A DNA stretch of 64,000 nucleotides from JAAYXE01 sp964391195 (lineage in GTDB: Bacteria; Chloroflexota; Anaerolineae; Anaerolineales; UBA4823). A program made the position numbers and the translations under genes. Shown in pieces: positions 18,279 through 26,905 of the stretch. The stretch's first letter is position 1, and the number at the start of each line of letters is the position of its first letter. The stretch spans positions 62,001 through 126,000 of the forward strand of contig CAYMLG010000002.1 of assembly GCA_964391195.1 (NCBI GenBank), written 5' to 3'. The notes below the pieces were generated by a model. That model was given only the letters and a program-made list of their open reading frames with translations. It was not told the origin of the DNA and made no database searches.

Positions 18279-20387
18279 TTGCCCATGAAAACGAGCTTTA
18301 GAAACATTCGGTTCCGAACCTGGACATTCCCGCTGGCTTTGCTCGCAGTGTGCCTCGCCGCCTTCGGGCTGCTCATCCCCTGGCTCGGCTTTTATTGGGA
18401 TGACTGGCCGGTGATCTTCATGTCCCGGTTTCAGGGCGCTGCGGGTTTTTGGGAGTTCTACCAGCACGATCGTCCCATTTCGGCCTGGACGTATATCCTC
18501 ACCGCCCCCCTGCTCGGGCTCAACCCTGCAGCCTGGCATATCTTCAGCCTGCTGCTGCGTTGGCTGACCGCCCTTGGCATGGGGTGGAGCCTTGCCGGCC
18601 TGTGGCCTTCCGCCCGCCGCCAGGCGGCCTGGGCTGCGCTGCTCTTCGCCGTCTACCCCGTCTTCACCCAGCAGTCCATCGCCGTAGCCTACAGCCAGCA
18701 TTGGATCACCTACGGCCTGTACTTCCTCTCTCTGGGGGCGATGATCCAATCCATCCGCCGCCCCCGTTACTTCTGGCCGCTCACCCTGCTGTCACTGCTC
18801 TCCGGCCTTCTGCACATGATGACGATGGAATATTTCCTCGGCCTGGAGCTGCTCCGGCCGCTCGTCCTGTGGTTCCTGGCCGGCGAGGGGGCCCCCGCCA
18901 TCCGGCCCCGCCTGCAGAAAGCCGCCCGTTGGGCGCTGCCTTATCTCCTGCTGCTCGCCACTTTTGTCGTCTGGCGCCTGTTCTTCCTCGATCTGGCCGG
19001 CGAAGATCCCAACCGTCCGGAGGTCCTTTACCAGCTTCTGGAAAGACCGCTCCACACCCTGGCAGAACTTTTTGAAACCGTCCTCCAGGACCTGGTCCAC
19101 GTACTGTTCGCCAGTTGGTACCCGGCCCTGCAGCCACAAACGATTGAAGTCGGGGATCGCTTCTTGCTGCTGGCTTATGGCCTGGGGGCCGCCGTGGCCG
19201 TGCTGCTCGCCTTCTACCTGCCCCGCCTGCGCTACGCAGAGGATCTGCAGCCCGGGACGGTTGCTTCCGAACTGCCCGAGGTCGCCCCTGCCGGGGCCGG
19301 TTCGCCGGAAAGCCCGGCCCGGCCCTGGCTGCTGCAAGCCGCTCTCCTCGGCGTCCTGGCCCTGGCGCTCGGGCCCCTTCCCGCCTGGCTGACCGGCAGG
19401 CAGATCATCACCGGCCTGTATGGCAGCCGCTTCGCCCTGGCGGCGATGTTCGGCGCCAGCCTGCTGATCATCGTCTTCCTCGAGTGGCTCAGCCCGCGCC
19501 TGTTCGCCAAGGCCATCCTGCTCGGCGCCATCGCCGGGCTTGCCGTCTCCTTCCACCTGCGCACCGCCAACGAATACCGCTGGATCTGGGTTGACCAGAC
19601 CCGCTTCTACTGGCAGCTCGCCTGGCGCGCTCCCTATATAGAGCCCGGCACCACCCTCGTATCCGAAGGCGAGCTCTTCCCCTATGTCGGCTACTATTCC
19701 ACCGCCATGGGGGTAAACCTGCTCTATCCCCGCACCGAGGACTCCCCCGAGGTCGCCTATTGGTTCCTGGACCTCTACCGGAATTTTGCCGGCCAGATCG
19801 ACCTGCTGCTGGCCGGCGCCGAGGTCAAAGAGGTCTTCCGCTCATTCGAGTACAGCAGCCACAGTCAGGACAGCCTGGTGATCTCCTACGCGCCGGAAGA
19901 AGGCCGCTGCCTGTGGGTGCTCGGCCCCTTCGACCAGGACAACCGGGACGCGGGCGACCTGGCCCACAGCGCGGCCCCGATCTCCAACCTCAACCGCATC
20001 CACCGCCAGACCCCGCAGCCCGGCTATCCCCCCACCGCGATTTTCGGCCCCGAACCGGAACACACCTGGTGCTACTACTTCCAGAAAGCGGAACTGGCCC
20101 GCCAGTATGGCGAGTGGGACCTCGTGGCAAGCCTGGGCAAGGAGGTCATCCAACTGGGCTACGACCCGAACGACAACCAGGAATGGCTGCCCTTCATCGA
20201 GGGCTTTGCTCACACCGGCGCATGGGATCGAGCGGAAGAGCTGACCCGCACCGTGGCGAACGATAAGCCCAAATACGTCCCCCGCCTGTGCAGTTTGTGG
20301 GACCGGGTTGCCGACACCGCCCCCGCCGGGGCCGAAAAGGACGCCGTCCTGGAGCGCATCCGCCGCTCGCTGGCCTGTGCGCAGTAA
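18279..20387 (+). CDS. GT-C-like multi-pass membrane protein, paralogue 1 of 3
   Basis: A 702-residue membrane protein with about ten hydrophobic helices over residues 15-440, then a soluble C-terminal region. After the first helix comes GFYWDDWP (about residues 38-45). An acidic pair in this first outer loop is where GT-C glycosyltransferases, which use lipid-linked sugars, keep catalytic or metal residues. Near residue 590 is IFGPEPEHTWCYYFQKAELARQ, followed by short helical repeats of a TPR-like look. TTG at 18279 has AGGA 9 nt upstream; ATG at 18285 is the alternative. I do not recognise a named family; GT-C membership is an inference from layout. It heads the glycan cluster, 9 bp before paralogue 2. 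Confidence 0.65.
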   Translation: MPMKTSFRNIRFRTWTFPLALLAVCLAAFGLLIPWLGFYWDDWPVIFMSRFQGAAGFWEFYQHDRPISAWTYILTAPLLGLNPAAWHIFSLLLRWLTALGMGWSLAGLWPSARRQAAWAALLFAVYPVFTQQSIAVAYSQHWITYGLYFLSLGAMIQSIRRPRYFWPLTLLSLLSGLLHMMTMEYFLGLELLRPLVLWFLAGEGAPAIRPRLQKAARWALPYLLLLATFVVWRLFFLDLAGEDPNRPEVLYQLLERPLHTLAELFETVLQDLVHVLFASWYPALQPQTIEVGDRFLLLAYGLGAAVAVLLAFYLPRLRYAEDLQPGTVASELPEVAPAGAGSPESPARPWLLQAALLGVLALALGPLPAWLTGRQIITGLYGSRFALAAMFGASLLIIVFLEWLSPRLFAKAILLGAIAGLAVSFHLRTANEYRWIWVDQTRFYWQLAWRAPYIEPGTTLVSEGELFPYVGYYSTAMGVNLLYPRTEDSPEVAYWFLDLYRNFAGQIDLLLAGAEVKEVFRSFEYSSHSQDSLVISYAPEEGRCLWVLGPFDQDNRDAGDLAHSAAPISNLNRIHRQTPQPGYPPTAIFGPEPEHTWCYYFQKAELARQYGEWDLVASLGKEVIQLGYDPNDNQEWLPFIEGFAHTGAWDRAEELTRTVANDKPKYVPRLCSLWDRVADTAPAGAEKDAVLERIRRSLACAQ

Positions 20388-20396
20388 AGGTTTGCC

Positions 20397-22460
20397 TTGA
20401 GACGCTTCCTCGCCCCCATCCGTAATTTCCCCCTGGCTCTGCTGGTGGTCTGCCTGCTCAGCTTCGGCCTGCTCATCCCCTGGTTGGGCTTCTACTGGGA
20501 TGATTGGCCCACCGTGTGGTACTACCACAGCCTGGGACCGGATGGCTTCCGCCAGGTGTTCAGCGTCGACCGCCCTTTGCTCGGCTGGATCTTCGCCGTC
20601 ACCACCCGTTTGTTCCGTGATTCGCGCCTGGGCTGGCAGCTTTTCGGCCTGCTCGCCCGCTGGGCCAGCGCCCTGGCCTTCTGGCATCTGCTGCGCACCC
20701 TCTGGCCTTCCGCCCGCCGCCTGGCGGCCTGGGCTGCGCTGCTGTTCGCCGTTTATCCCGGCTTCACCCAACAGTCGATCGCCGTCACCTACAGCAGCGC
20801 CTGGCTCATCCTGGCCGCCTTCCTCCTGTCGCTGGACCTTATGGTTCAGGCCGCTCGCCGCCGGGAACGCTTTTGGCCCCTCACGCTCGCCTCCCTGCTC
20901 CTGGCGGCCTTCGCAGTTTTCTCCACGGAATATTTCTTCGGCCTGGAATTGCTGCGCCCGGTGCTGCTCTGGCTGGCCCTCCCCCCCGCGGCGACCGCCC
21001 TGCGACAGCAGCCGGGCGGCCGCCTGAGCGCCCGGCTGGCAGCCGTTGGCCTGCGGTGGCTGCCATACCTGCTGCTGATGCTCGTCTTCCTGTACTGGCG
21101 CCTCTTCCTGCACTACACCCCCCGCGGCGAGGTCCAGGTGTTCGACCAGTTGAACGCCGGCCCGCTCCAGGCCGGACTGGCTCTGGCCGCCCGCGCCCTG
21201 CGCGACGTATTTACCGGCAGCCTGCTGGCCTGGGCTCAGGTCTTCGACCTGCCCCGCTTGCTGGCGTCCGGCCCTGCGGCGGCGGCCCTGGCCCTCGCCG
21301 TCAGCCTGCTCACCGCGGCCTTCACCTTCCTCCACCTCAAAGCCGGGCAAGACGCCGATCTCGCCTCCACCAACGTAGGGCAAGATGCCAATCTTGCCCC
21401 CGCCCCCATCCTGCTCGGCCTGCTCGCCCTGTTCCTCGCCGGCATCCCCTTCTGGGCCACCGACCTCCCCATCGGCCTCGATTTCCCCTGGGACCGCTTC
21501 ACCCTGGCGATGATGTTCGGCGCCAGCCTGCTGCTCGCCGGCCTGATCGCCCTGGCCTCCCGCCGGCCCCTGCTCCAGATCGGGCTGCTCGCCCTCCTGG
21601 CCGGCCTGGCTGCCGGTAAGCACTTCGACCAGGCAAATATTTTCCGCCGCGAGTGGAACCTGCAGGCCGGCTACTTCTGGCAGCTCGCCTGGCGCGTCCC
21701 GGCCATCGAACCCGGGACGGTGCTGCTGACCGCCGAGCTCCCCTTCCGCTACTTCAGCGACAACTCGCTCACCGCGCCGCTGAACTGGGTGTACGCTTCC
21801 CAACCCTATCCGCGCCAGATCCAATACCTGCTCTACGACGCCGAGGCGCGCTTGGGCAAGGGCTTAGAGGGGTTCGGCGAGGATCTGGAGATCCTGGAGA
21901 GCTACCGCACCACCCCCTTCCAGGGGTCCACTTCCCGGGCCCTGGTCGTCTATTACACCCCGCCCGGCTGCGTGCGGATCGCCGATCCCCAGATCGACGC
22001 CCGCCTGCCTCAGAAACCGCGCTTCTACTCCGATGCCCTGCACCTGTCTAACCTCGACCTCATCCACACCCGGGTCGCGCCGGGCGGCCGGCCCCCGGCT
22101 TCCATCTTCGGCCCGGAGCCGGCTCACGGTTGGTGCTACTACTTCGAAAAAGCCGATCTGGCCCGCCAGCAGGGCGATTGGGAAGAGGTGGCCCGCCTGG
22201 GCGAGGTCGCATTTGCCCTGGGTGAAAGGCTGTACGAAGTGAACGCCCCCGAATACGTCACTTACATCGAGGGCTACGCCCGCACCGGGGGCTGGGACCG
22301 GGCAGTGGAACTGACCCGCGAGGCCTACCGGCTCACCCCGCGGATGCAGCGTATGCTGTGCGAGAACTGGTCGCGGCTGGAACGGGACCTGCCCTCGACG
22401 CCCGAAGCGGGGGCGGCGCTGGACGCCGTCCGGCAGATGCTCGACTGCCAGCCGGGCTAA
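20397..22460 (+). CDS. GT-C-like multi-pass membrane protein, paralogue 2 of 3
   Basis: A 687-residue protein aligning end to end with its upstream neighbour. The same first outer-loop motif GFYWDDWP (about 32-39), the same WPSARRLAAWAALLFAVYPGF region and the same C-terminal IFGPEPAHGWCYYFEKADLARQ (about 572-593) are present. Start is TTG with AAAGG 6 nt upstream. Around residues 317-334 there are two in-frame 11-residue units (GQDADLASTNV, GQDANLA) encoded by palindromic REP-like DNA that the other two paralogues lack. Probably transfers sugars outside the membrane from a polyprenyl carrier; substrate unknown. Confidence 0.65.
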   Translation: MRRFLAPIRNFPLALLVVCLLSFGLLIPWLGFYWDDWPTVWYYHSLGPDGFRQVFSVDRPLLGWIFAVTTRLFRDSRLGWQLFGLLARWASALAFWHLLRTLWPSARRLAAWAALLFAVYPGFTQQSIAVTYSSAWLILAAFLLSLDLMVQAARRRERFWPLTLASLLLAAFAVFSTEYFFGLELLRPVLLWLALPPAATALRQQPGGRLSARLAAVGLRWLPYLLLMLVFLYWRLFLHYTPRGEVQVFDQLNAGPLQAGLALAARALRDVFTGSLLAWAQVFDLPRLLASGPAAAALALAVSLLTAAFTFLHLKAGQDADLASTNVGQDANLAPAPILLGLLALFLAGIPFWATDLPIGLDFPWDRFTLAMMFGASLLLAGLIALASRRPLLQIGLLALLAGLAAGKHFDQANIFRREWNLQAGYFWQLAWRVPAIEPGTVLLTAELPFRYFSDNSLTAPLNWVYASQPYPRQIQYLLYDAEARLGKGLEGFGEDLEILESYRTTPFQGSTSRALVVYYTPPGCVRIADPQIDARLPQKPRFYSDALHLSNLDLIHTRVAPGGRPPASIFGPEPAHGWCYYFEKADLARQQGDWEEVARLGEVAFALGERLYEVNAPEYVTYIEGYARTGGWDRAVELTREAYRLTPRMQRMLCENWSRLERDLPSTPEAGAALDAVRQMLDCQPG
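21345..21398. repeat. REP-like palindromic units inside a coding region
   Basis: Units 21345-21365 and 21378-21398 start 33 bp apart; the second, gggcaagatgccaatcttgcc, contains an 8-bp perfect inverted repeat. The flank cgtagggcaagatgcca matches the noncoding 7101-7117 at 16 of 17 bases. Confidence 0.7.
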
Positions 22461-22484
22461 ACCACCCTTCAGGATTAACCTTCG

Positions 22485-24581
22485 ATGGCCTCGAGGACAG
22501 ACGCTTTGATAAAACCGATCGCCGGCCTCCGCGACCTCGTGAGACGGGTCCGGTTTGGGTCCCGGACCTTCCCTGTAGCGCTGATCGGCCTGGTCATCCT
22601 GGCCTGCGGCCTGTTGATCCGCGAGCTCGGCTTCTACCAGGACGACTGGCAGGAAGTGTGGTACGCCCGCAGCTTCGGCCCCTCGATCTTTATCCCCTTC
22701 TTTGCCGGCGAGCGCCCCTTCAACGCCTACATCCACATGCTCACCTATGTGATCGCCGGGGACCAGGCCCTCAACTGGCAGATCCTGGCCCTGGTTGGGC
22801 GCTGGCTCTCGGCCCTGGCGCTCTGGTGGCTGCTTCGCGTGTTGTGGCCCAAACAGCCGCTCCAGGCCGCCTGGATCAGCTTCCTGTTCGCCGTTTACCC
22901 CACCTTCCGCGAGCAGTACGCCGCGGTCGCCTTCAGCCCCTACTTCCTGCTGCTGGGCAGCAATTTTGTCTCTCTGGCGGCCATGCTGCTCGCCCTTCGC
23001 CGGCCCCGTTACCGCTACCCACTCACCCTGCTGTCCCTGGCCGCGGGGGCCCTGCCGCTGCTCTCGATCGAGCACCTGTTCCCGCTTGAATTGTTCCGGC
23101 CCCTGTTCCTGTGGTTCGTGCTGAGCGAGCGCCCCCTCCCCTGGCGGGATCGCCTGCGGCAGACCCTGGTGAACTGGCTGCCCTACCTGGTGGGGGTGCT
23201 CGCCTTCCTCTACTGGCGGCTGGTCATCTTCCAGTTCCCCACCTACCCGCCGCAGCTCCTGTATAACCTGCGCGAGGACCCGCTCCGTGCCCTGGTCAAC
23301 CTGGCCCTGACCATCCTGCAGGATTCGTTCGAGGTGACGGTCTTCGCCTGGGTGCAAACCATCGAGTTCCTGCGGCGGGTGAACCTGGAGCCCCTCTCCA
23401 GCCTGGCCCTCTGGGGCCTGGTCCTGCTCACCGCCCTGCTGTCCGGGTTGTACCTCTCCCGGTTCGACCCCAGGCCCGCCGTCGAGTCCGAATCCGGCGC
23501 TTCCAACCGCTGGGCCCGGCAGGCGGTTTTCACCGGTCTGTTTGCCGTGTTCACCATGGGTTGGCCGGCCTGGTTCACCCAGCTCGACATCACCCTGGAA
23601 GTGTCCGGCGAGCGCTTCACCCTGGTCTACATGCCCGGCCTGAGCATCCTGGTCATCGGGCTGCTGGAGATGTTCGTCCGCACCCGCCTGCAGAAGGCGC
23701 TGATCATCGCCGTCCTCGCCGGCCTGGCCGCCGGGATGCATTACGAAAACGCCCTGGAGTTCCGCCGCGTGAACCTCGACAACGCCAGGTTTTTCCGCCA
23801 GTTGTCGGCCCGTGTCCCCGGGCTCGAACCGGGCACCCTGTTCCTCACCAACCCGCTGCCCATCAACTACAACAGTTCCAGCCAGTTCGCCTCGGCCCTG
23901 AATTGGGTGTACGACGAGAAACCGGAAAAGCCGGACCTGCACTATATGTGGTTCTACATCCCCGAGCGGCTGGGCGGAGACCTGCCCGGGCTCGAGCCGG
24001 GTCTTCCGGTGCAAAAAGGCTACCGCTCGCTCATGTACACCGGCTCCACCTCCCAGGCGCTGATCGCCTTCTACGAGCCCCCCGGCTGCCTGCTGGTGAT
24101 CGACCCCGAGATCCACGCCGCGCTCAGCCGCCTGCCGGATTACATCCGCAACGCCGCTCCCCTCTCCCGGCTGGAGCGCATCCATCCCCAGGGTGAGTGG
24201 GCGGAGGAGACGGTCGAATACATTTTCGGCCCCGCGCCCGAGCCGGATTGGTGCTATTATTTTGAGAAAGCCGACCTCGCCCGGCAGCAGGGCCGCTGGG
24301 ATGAAGTCACCGCCCTGGGCGAACAGGCTTTCGCCCGCGATCTCGGACCGGCCTTCAAGCAGGATTGGGAGTATTTCCCATTCATCGAGGCCTACGCCCA
24401 TACCGGAGATTGGACCGCGGCCCTGGAATTGACCGGACAGGTGGTGAAGAGCATGCCCGCCACGGATGAAGCCCTGTGCGCCGTCTGGGATCGGGTGGGG
24501 CGAGAGGCTCCCCCGAGCGGGGAGCGGGATGAAACCCTGGCCCGGGTTCAAGAAATCCTGGGTTGCCCCGGAGCAGAGTGA
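22485..24581 (+). CDS. GT-C-like multi-pass membrane protein, paralogue 3 of 3
   Basis: A 698-residue paralogue, more diverged than the first two. The outer-loop motif is GFYQDDWQE (about 48-56). The mid-helix region FLFAVYPTFREQYAAVAFS parallels the FTQQSIAV region of the others, and FGPAPEPDWCYYFEKADLAR (about 581-600) keeps the C-terminal signature. The N-terminus has about 25 extra, basic residues. The stop codon shares one base with the GT2 start, so the two are coupled. Three retained copies suggest different acceptors or linkages. Confidence 0.65.
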   Translation: MASRTDALIKPIAGLRDLVRRVRFGSRTFPVALIGLVILACGLLIRELGFYQDDWQEVWYARSFGPSIFIPFFAGERPFNAYIHMLTYVIAGDQALNWQILALVGRWLSALALWWLLRVLWPKQPLQAAWISFLFAVYPTFREQYAAVAFSPYFLLLGSNFVSLAAMLLALRRPRYRYPLTLLSLAAGALPLLSIEHLFPLELFRPLFLWFVLSERPLPWRDRLRQTLVNWLPYLVGVLAFLYWRLVIFQFPTYPPQLLYNLREDPLRALVNLALTILQDSFEVTVFAWVQTIEFLRRVNLEPLSSLALWGLVLLTALLSGLYLSRFDPRPAVESESGASNRWARQAVFTGLFAVFTMGWPAWFTQLDITLEVSGERFTLVYMPGLSILVIGLLEMFVRTRLQKALIIAVLAGLAAGMHYENALEFRRVNLDNARFFRQLSARVPGLEPGTLFLTNPLPINYNSSSQFASALNWVYDEKPEKPDLHYMWFYIPERLGGDLPGLEPGLPVQKGYRSLMYTGSTSQALIAFYEPPGCLLVIDPEIHAALSRLPDYIRNAAPLSRLERIHPQGEWAEETVEYIFGPAPEPDWCYYFEKADLARQQGRWDEVTALGEQAFARDLGPAFKQDWEYFPFIEAYAHTGDWTAALELTGQVVKSMPATDEALCAVWDRVGREAPPSGERDETLARVQEILGCPGAE

Positions 24582-25558
24582 TGTCGAGTATGCAGTCGTT
24601 ATCGGTTGTCGTCCCTGTATACAACAGCGAAGAAACGCTGGAACCCCTGATCGCCCGCCTGGGGCAAGTGCTCCCAACCCTGGCCCCCCGGTACGAAGTG
24701 GTGCTGGTGAACGACGGCAGCCGGGACCGCAGTTGGGCGGTGATCGAGCGCCTCGCCCGCCAGCAGACCTGGGTGCGCGGCGTGAACCTGATGCGCAATT
24801 ACGGCCAGCACAACGCCCTGCTCGCCGGTGTGCGCACCGCCCGCTACGCGGTGATCGTCACCATGGACGACGACCTGCAGCACCCGCCGGAAGAGATCCA
24901 CAAGCTGCTGGCCAAACTGGATGAGGGCTACGATGTGGTCTACGGCTCACCAAACCGCATGCCCCATTCCTGGTGGCGGAACGCCTTCTCCCGCTTCACC
25001 AAGCGCACCCTCTCCTATGTGATGGGGATCCCCAACGTCCGCGATATCGGCCCCTTCCGCGCCTTCCGCAGCCACGTGCGCGGCGCCTTCGAAACCTATC
25101 AGAACCCGAGTGTGCTGTTAGACGTGCTGCTCTCCTGGGGCACCACCCGCTTCGCGGTGGTCAAAGTGGAAGAAGAGCCGCGCCCGGTCGGCCGCTCGAA
25201 CTACAACTTCTTTAAACTCTTTCAGGTGGCGATGGAGGTGCTTACCGGTTTCAGCACGCTTCCCCTGCGCATCGCCAGCTTGATCGGCTTCCTGTTCACC
25301 CTGTTCGGCATCGCCGTTTTCATCTACGTGCTCTTCGTCTTTTTCGCCCTCGGCAGCATCCCCGGCTTCCCCTTCCTGGCGTCGATCATCTCCATCTTCA
25401 GCGGCACCCAGCTCTTCGCCCTGGGCATTTTCGGCGAATACCTGGCGCGCATCTTCGACCGCAGCATGGACCGCCCGGCGTATGTCATCGGCGAGACCAC
25501 CGGGGCGCAGGAGGAAGAACCGGCCCAGGCCGGGGTGGAGGTCCCCGCCCGCTCATGA
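24581..25558 (+). CDS. GT2 glycosyltransferase, DPM1/GtrB/ArnC-like
   Basis: A 325-residue enzyme that loads a sugar from a nucleotide donor onto polyprenyl phosphate. The GT-A domain shows SVVVPVYNSEETL, VVLVNDGSRD, RNYGQHNALLAG and the metal-binding VTMDDDLQHPPEEI; two C-terminal hydrophobic helices (about residues 230-295) anchor it. GGAG lies 7 nt before the ATG at 24581. It overlaps paralogue 3 by one base and the WbqC-like gene by four. It is the natural supplier of lipid-linked sugar to the three upstream membrane proteins. Confidence 0.92.
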   Translation: MSSMQSLSVVVPVYNSEETLEPLIARLGQVLPTLAPRYEVVLVNDGSRDRSWAVIERLARQQTWVRGVNLMRNYGQHNALLAGVRTARYAVIVTMDDDLQHPPEEIHKLLAKLDEGYDVVYGSPNRMPHSWWRNAFSRFTKRTLSYVMGIPNVRDIGPFRAFRSHVRGAFETYQNPSVLLDVLLSWGTTRFAVVKVEEEPRPVGRSNYNFFKLFQVAMEVLTGFSTLPLRIASLIGFLFTLFGIAVFIYVLFVFFALGSIPGFPFLASIISIFSGTQLFALGIFGEYLARIFDRSMDRPAYVIGETTGAQEEEPAQAGVEVPARS

Positions 25559-26271
25559 AGTGCGTCATCCTCCAGCCTTCGTATATCCCCTGGCGCGGCT
25601 ACTTCCACCAGATCCTGCAGGCGGACGTCTTCGTCTTTTACGATGACGTGCAGTACGATAAACGCGGCTGGCGCAACCGCAACCGCATCAAGACCCCTAC
25701 CGGGCCGCGCTGGCTGACCATCCCCGTCCACAGCCGCGGGGCGCAGATCGAGAAGACGCCGATCAACGCCATCAAGATCGCCTGGAACCGGCCCTGGAAC
25801 CAGGAGCACTGGCGCACCCTGGAGGTCTGCTACCGCCGGGCGCCCTACTTCGACCGCTTCGCCCCGCTGCTCGAACCTTTCTACAGCCGCCGGCCGGACC
25901 TCCTGGCCGATTTCACCATCGACCTCACCGTCGCCCTCGCCCGGGAGATGGGCATCACCCATGTCGATTTCTGCCGCGCCTCGAGCCTCAACGCCCGGGG
26001 CGCCAAGACCGATCGCCTGATCGAAATCCTCACCCGCCTGGGGGCGAAGCATTACCTCAGCGGGCCCTCCGCCCGGAGTTATATCGAGCCGGAAAAGTTT
26101 GCCGCGGCCGGTATCGAGATCGAATATATGCGGTATGATTACCCCCAGTATCCACAGCTCTACCCACCCTACGATCCGCAGGTCTCGATCCTCGATCTGC
26201 TGTTTATGACCGGGCCCGAGGCACTGCATTACATCGATCCTCGCGGATCGAGGGACGAGGCGCTTCTATGA
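25555..26271 (+). CDS. WbqC-like family protein
   Basis: A 238-residue soluble protein starting MKCVILQPSYIPWRGYFHQI and continuing with FYDDVQYDKRGWRNRNRIKT, the signatures of the WbqC family found in O-antigen and other glycan clusters. By family association it is thought to act in modification of amino sugars; no biochemistry can be read from the sequence. It overlaps its neighbours by ATGA on both sides. Lying two genes before a WecE-type aminotransferase, it may modify the 4-amino sugar made there. Confidence 0.88.
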   Translation: MKCVILQPSYIPWRGYFHQILQADVFVFYDDVQYDKRGWRNRNRIKTPTGPRWLTIPVHSRGAQIEKTPINAIKIAWNRPWNQEHWRTLEVCYRRAPYFDRFAPLLEPFYSRRPDLLADFTIDLTVALAREMGITHVDFCRASSLNARGAKTDRLIEILTRLGAKHYLSGPSARSYIEPEKFAAAGIEIEYMRYDYPQYPQLYPPYDPQVSILDLLFMTGPEALHYIDPRGSRDEALL

Positions 26272-26891
26272 CTTTGGACATCAACGCCGACCATCTGAAG
26301 AGCTACTTCGGCGAAAAACTGAAGACCCACGGGCCTACCCCGCGCGGCGCGGATTGGAACTCCGAACAGGCCCAGCTCATCCGCTTCGAACAGTTGGCCA
26401 AGGTGATCGACCCGGCGGGGGAATTCTCGCTGCTCGATTACGGCTGCGGGTACGGCGCCCTGGTGGACTACCTCCTCGGCCGGGGCTTCCGCTTCCAGTA
26501 CCTCGGCTATGATCTGCTGGAAGACATGGTGACAGCCGCCCGCCAGATTCACCGGGAGCGGCCCTTCTGCGTTTTCACCGCCGAACCGGAATGTCTATCT
26601 CCTGTCGATTACGCCGTCGCCAGCGGTATCTTTAACATACGCTTCGAGGCCACGGATGAAGCCTGGACGGGCGAAGTGCTCAAGGTGCTGCACCGTATGC
26701 ACGACCTGAGCCGCAGGGGTTTTTCGTTCAACATGCTCACCAGCTACTCCGATCCGGAATACATGAAACCCAACCTCTACTACGCCGACCCGGGCTTCTA
26801 CTTCGATTACTGCAAGCGGCATTTCTCGCGCAATGTGGCCTTGCTCCACGATTACGAATTGTACGATTTCACCGTGTTGGTGCGTAAGTAA
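26268..26891 (+). CDS. Class I SAM-dependent methyltransferase
   Basis: 207 residues with the SAM-binding loop LLDYGCGYGALVDYLL (about residues 49-64), an acidic strand end GYDLLEDM and the later motif ASGIFNIRF. It sits between the WbqC-like gene (ATGA overlap) and the aminotransferase (14 bp gap), so a sugar or lipid-linked sugar is the likely acceptor. Target not determinable from sequence. Confidence 0.85.
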   Translation: MTLDINADHLKSYFGEKLKTHGPTPRGADWNSEQAQLIRFEQLAKVIDPAGEFSLLDYGCGYGALVDYLLGRGFRFQYLGYDLLEDMVTAARQIHRERPFCVFTAEPECLSPVDYAVASGIFNIRFEATDEAWTGEVLKVLHRMHDLSRRGFSFNMLTSYSDPEYMKPNLYYADPGFYFDYCKRHFSRNVALLHDYELYDFTVLVRK

Positions 26892-26905
26892 GCAGATGGC
26901 GCCTG

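Noticed and set aside
19842..21824. Very long reverse-strand frame (660 codons) opposite the GT-C-like genes
   Set aside because: Antisense of high-GC codons gives Gln/Gly/Glu-rich pseudo-protein; all three forward paralogues are conserved. The 937-codon frame at 21864-24677 is rejected for the same reason.
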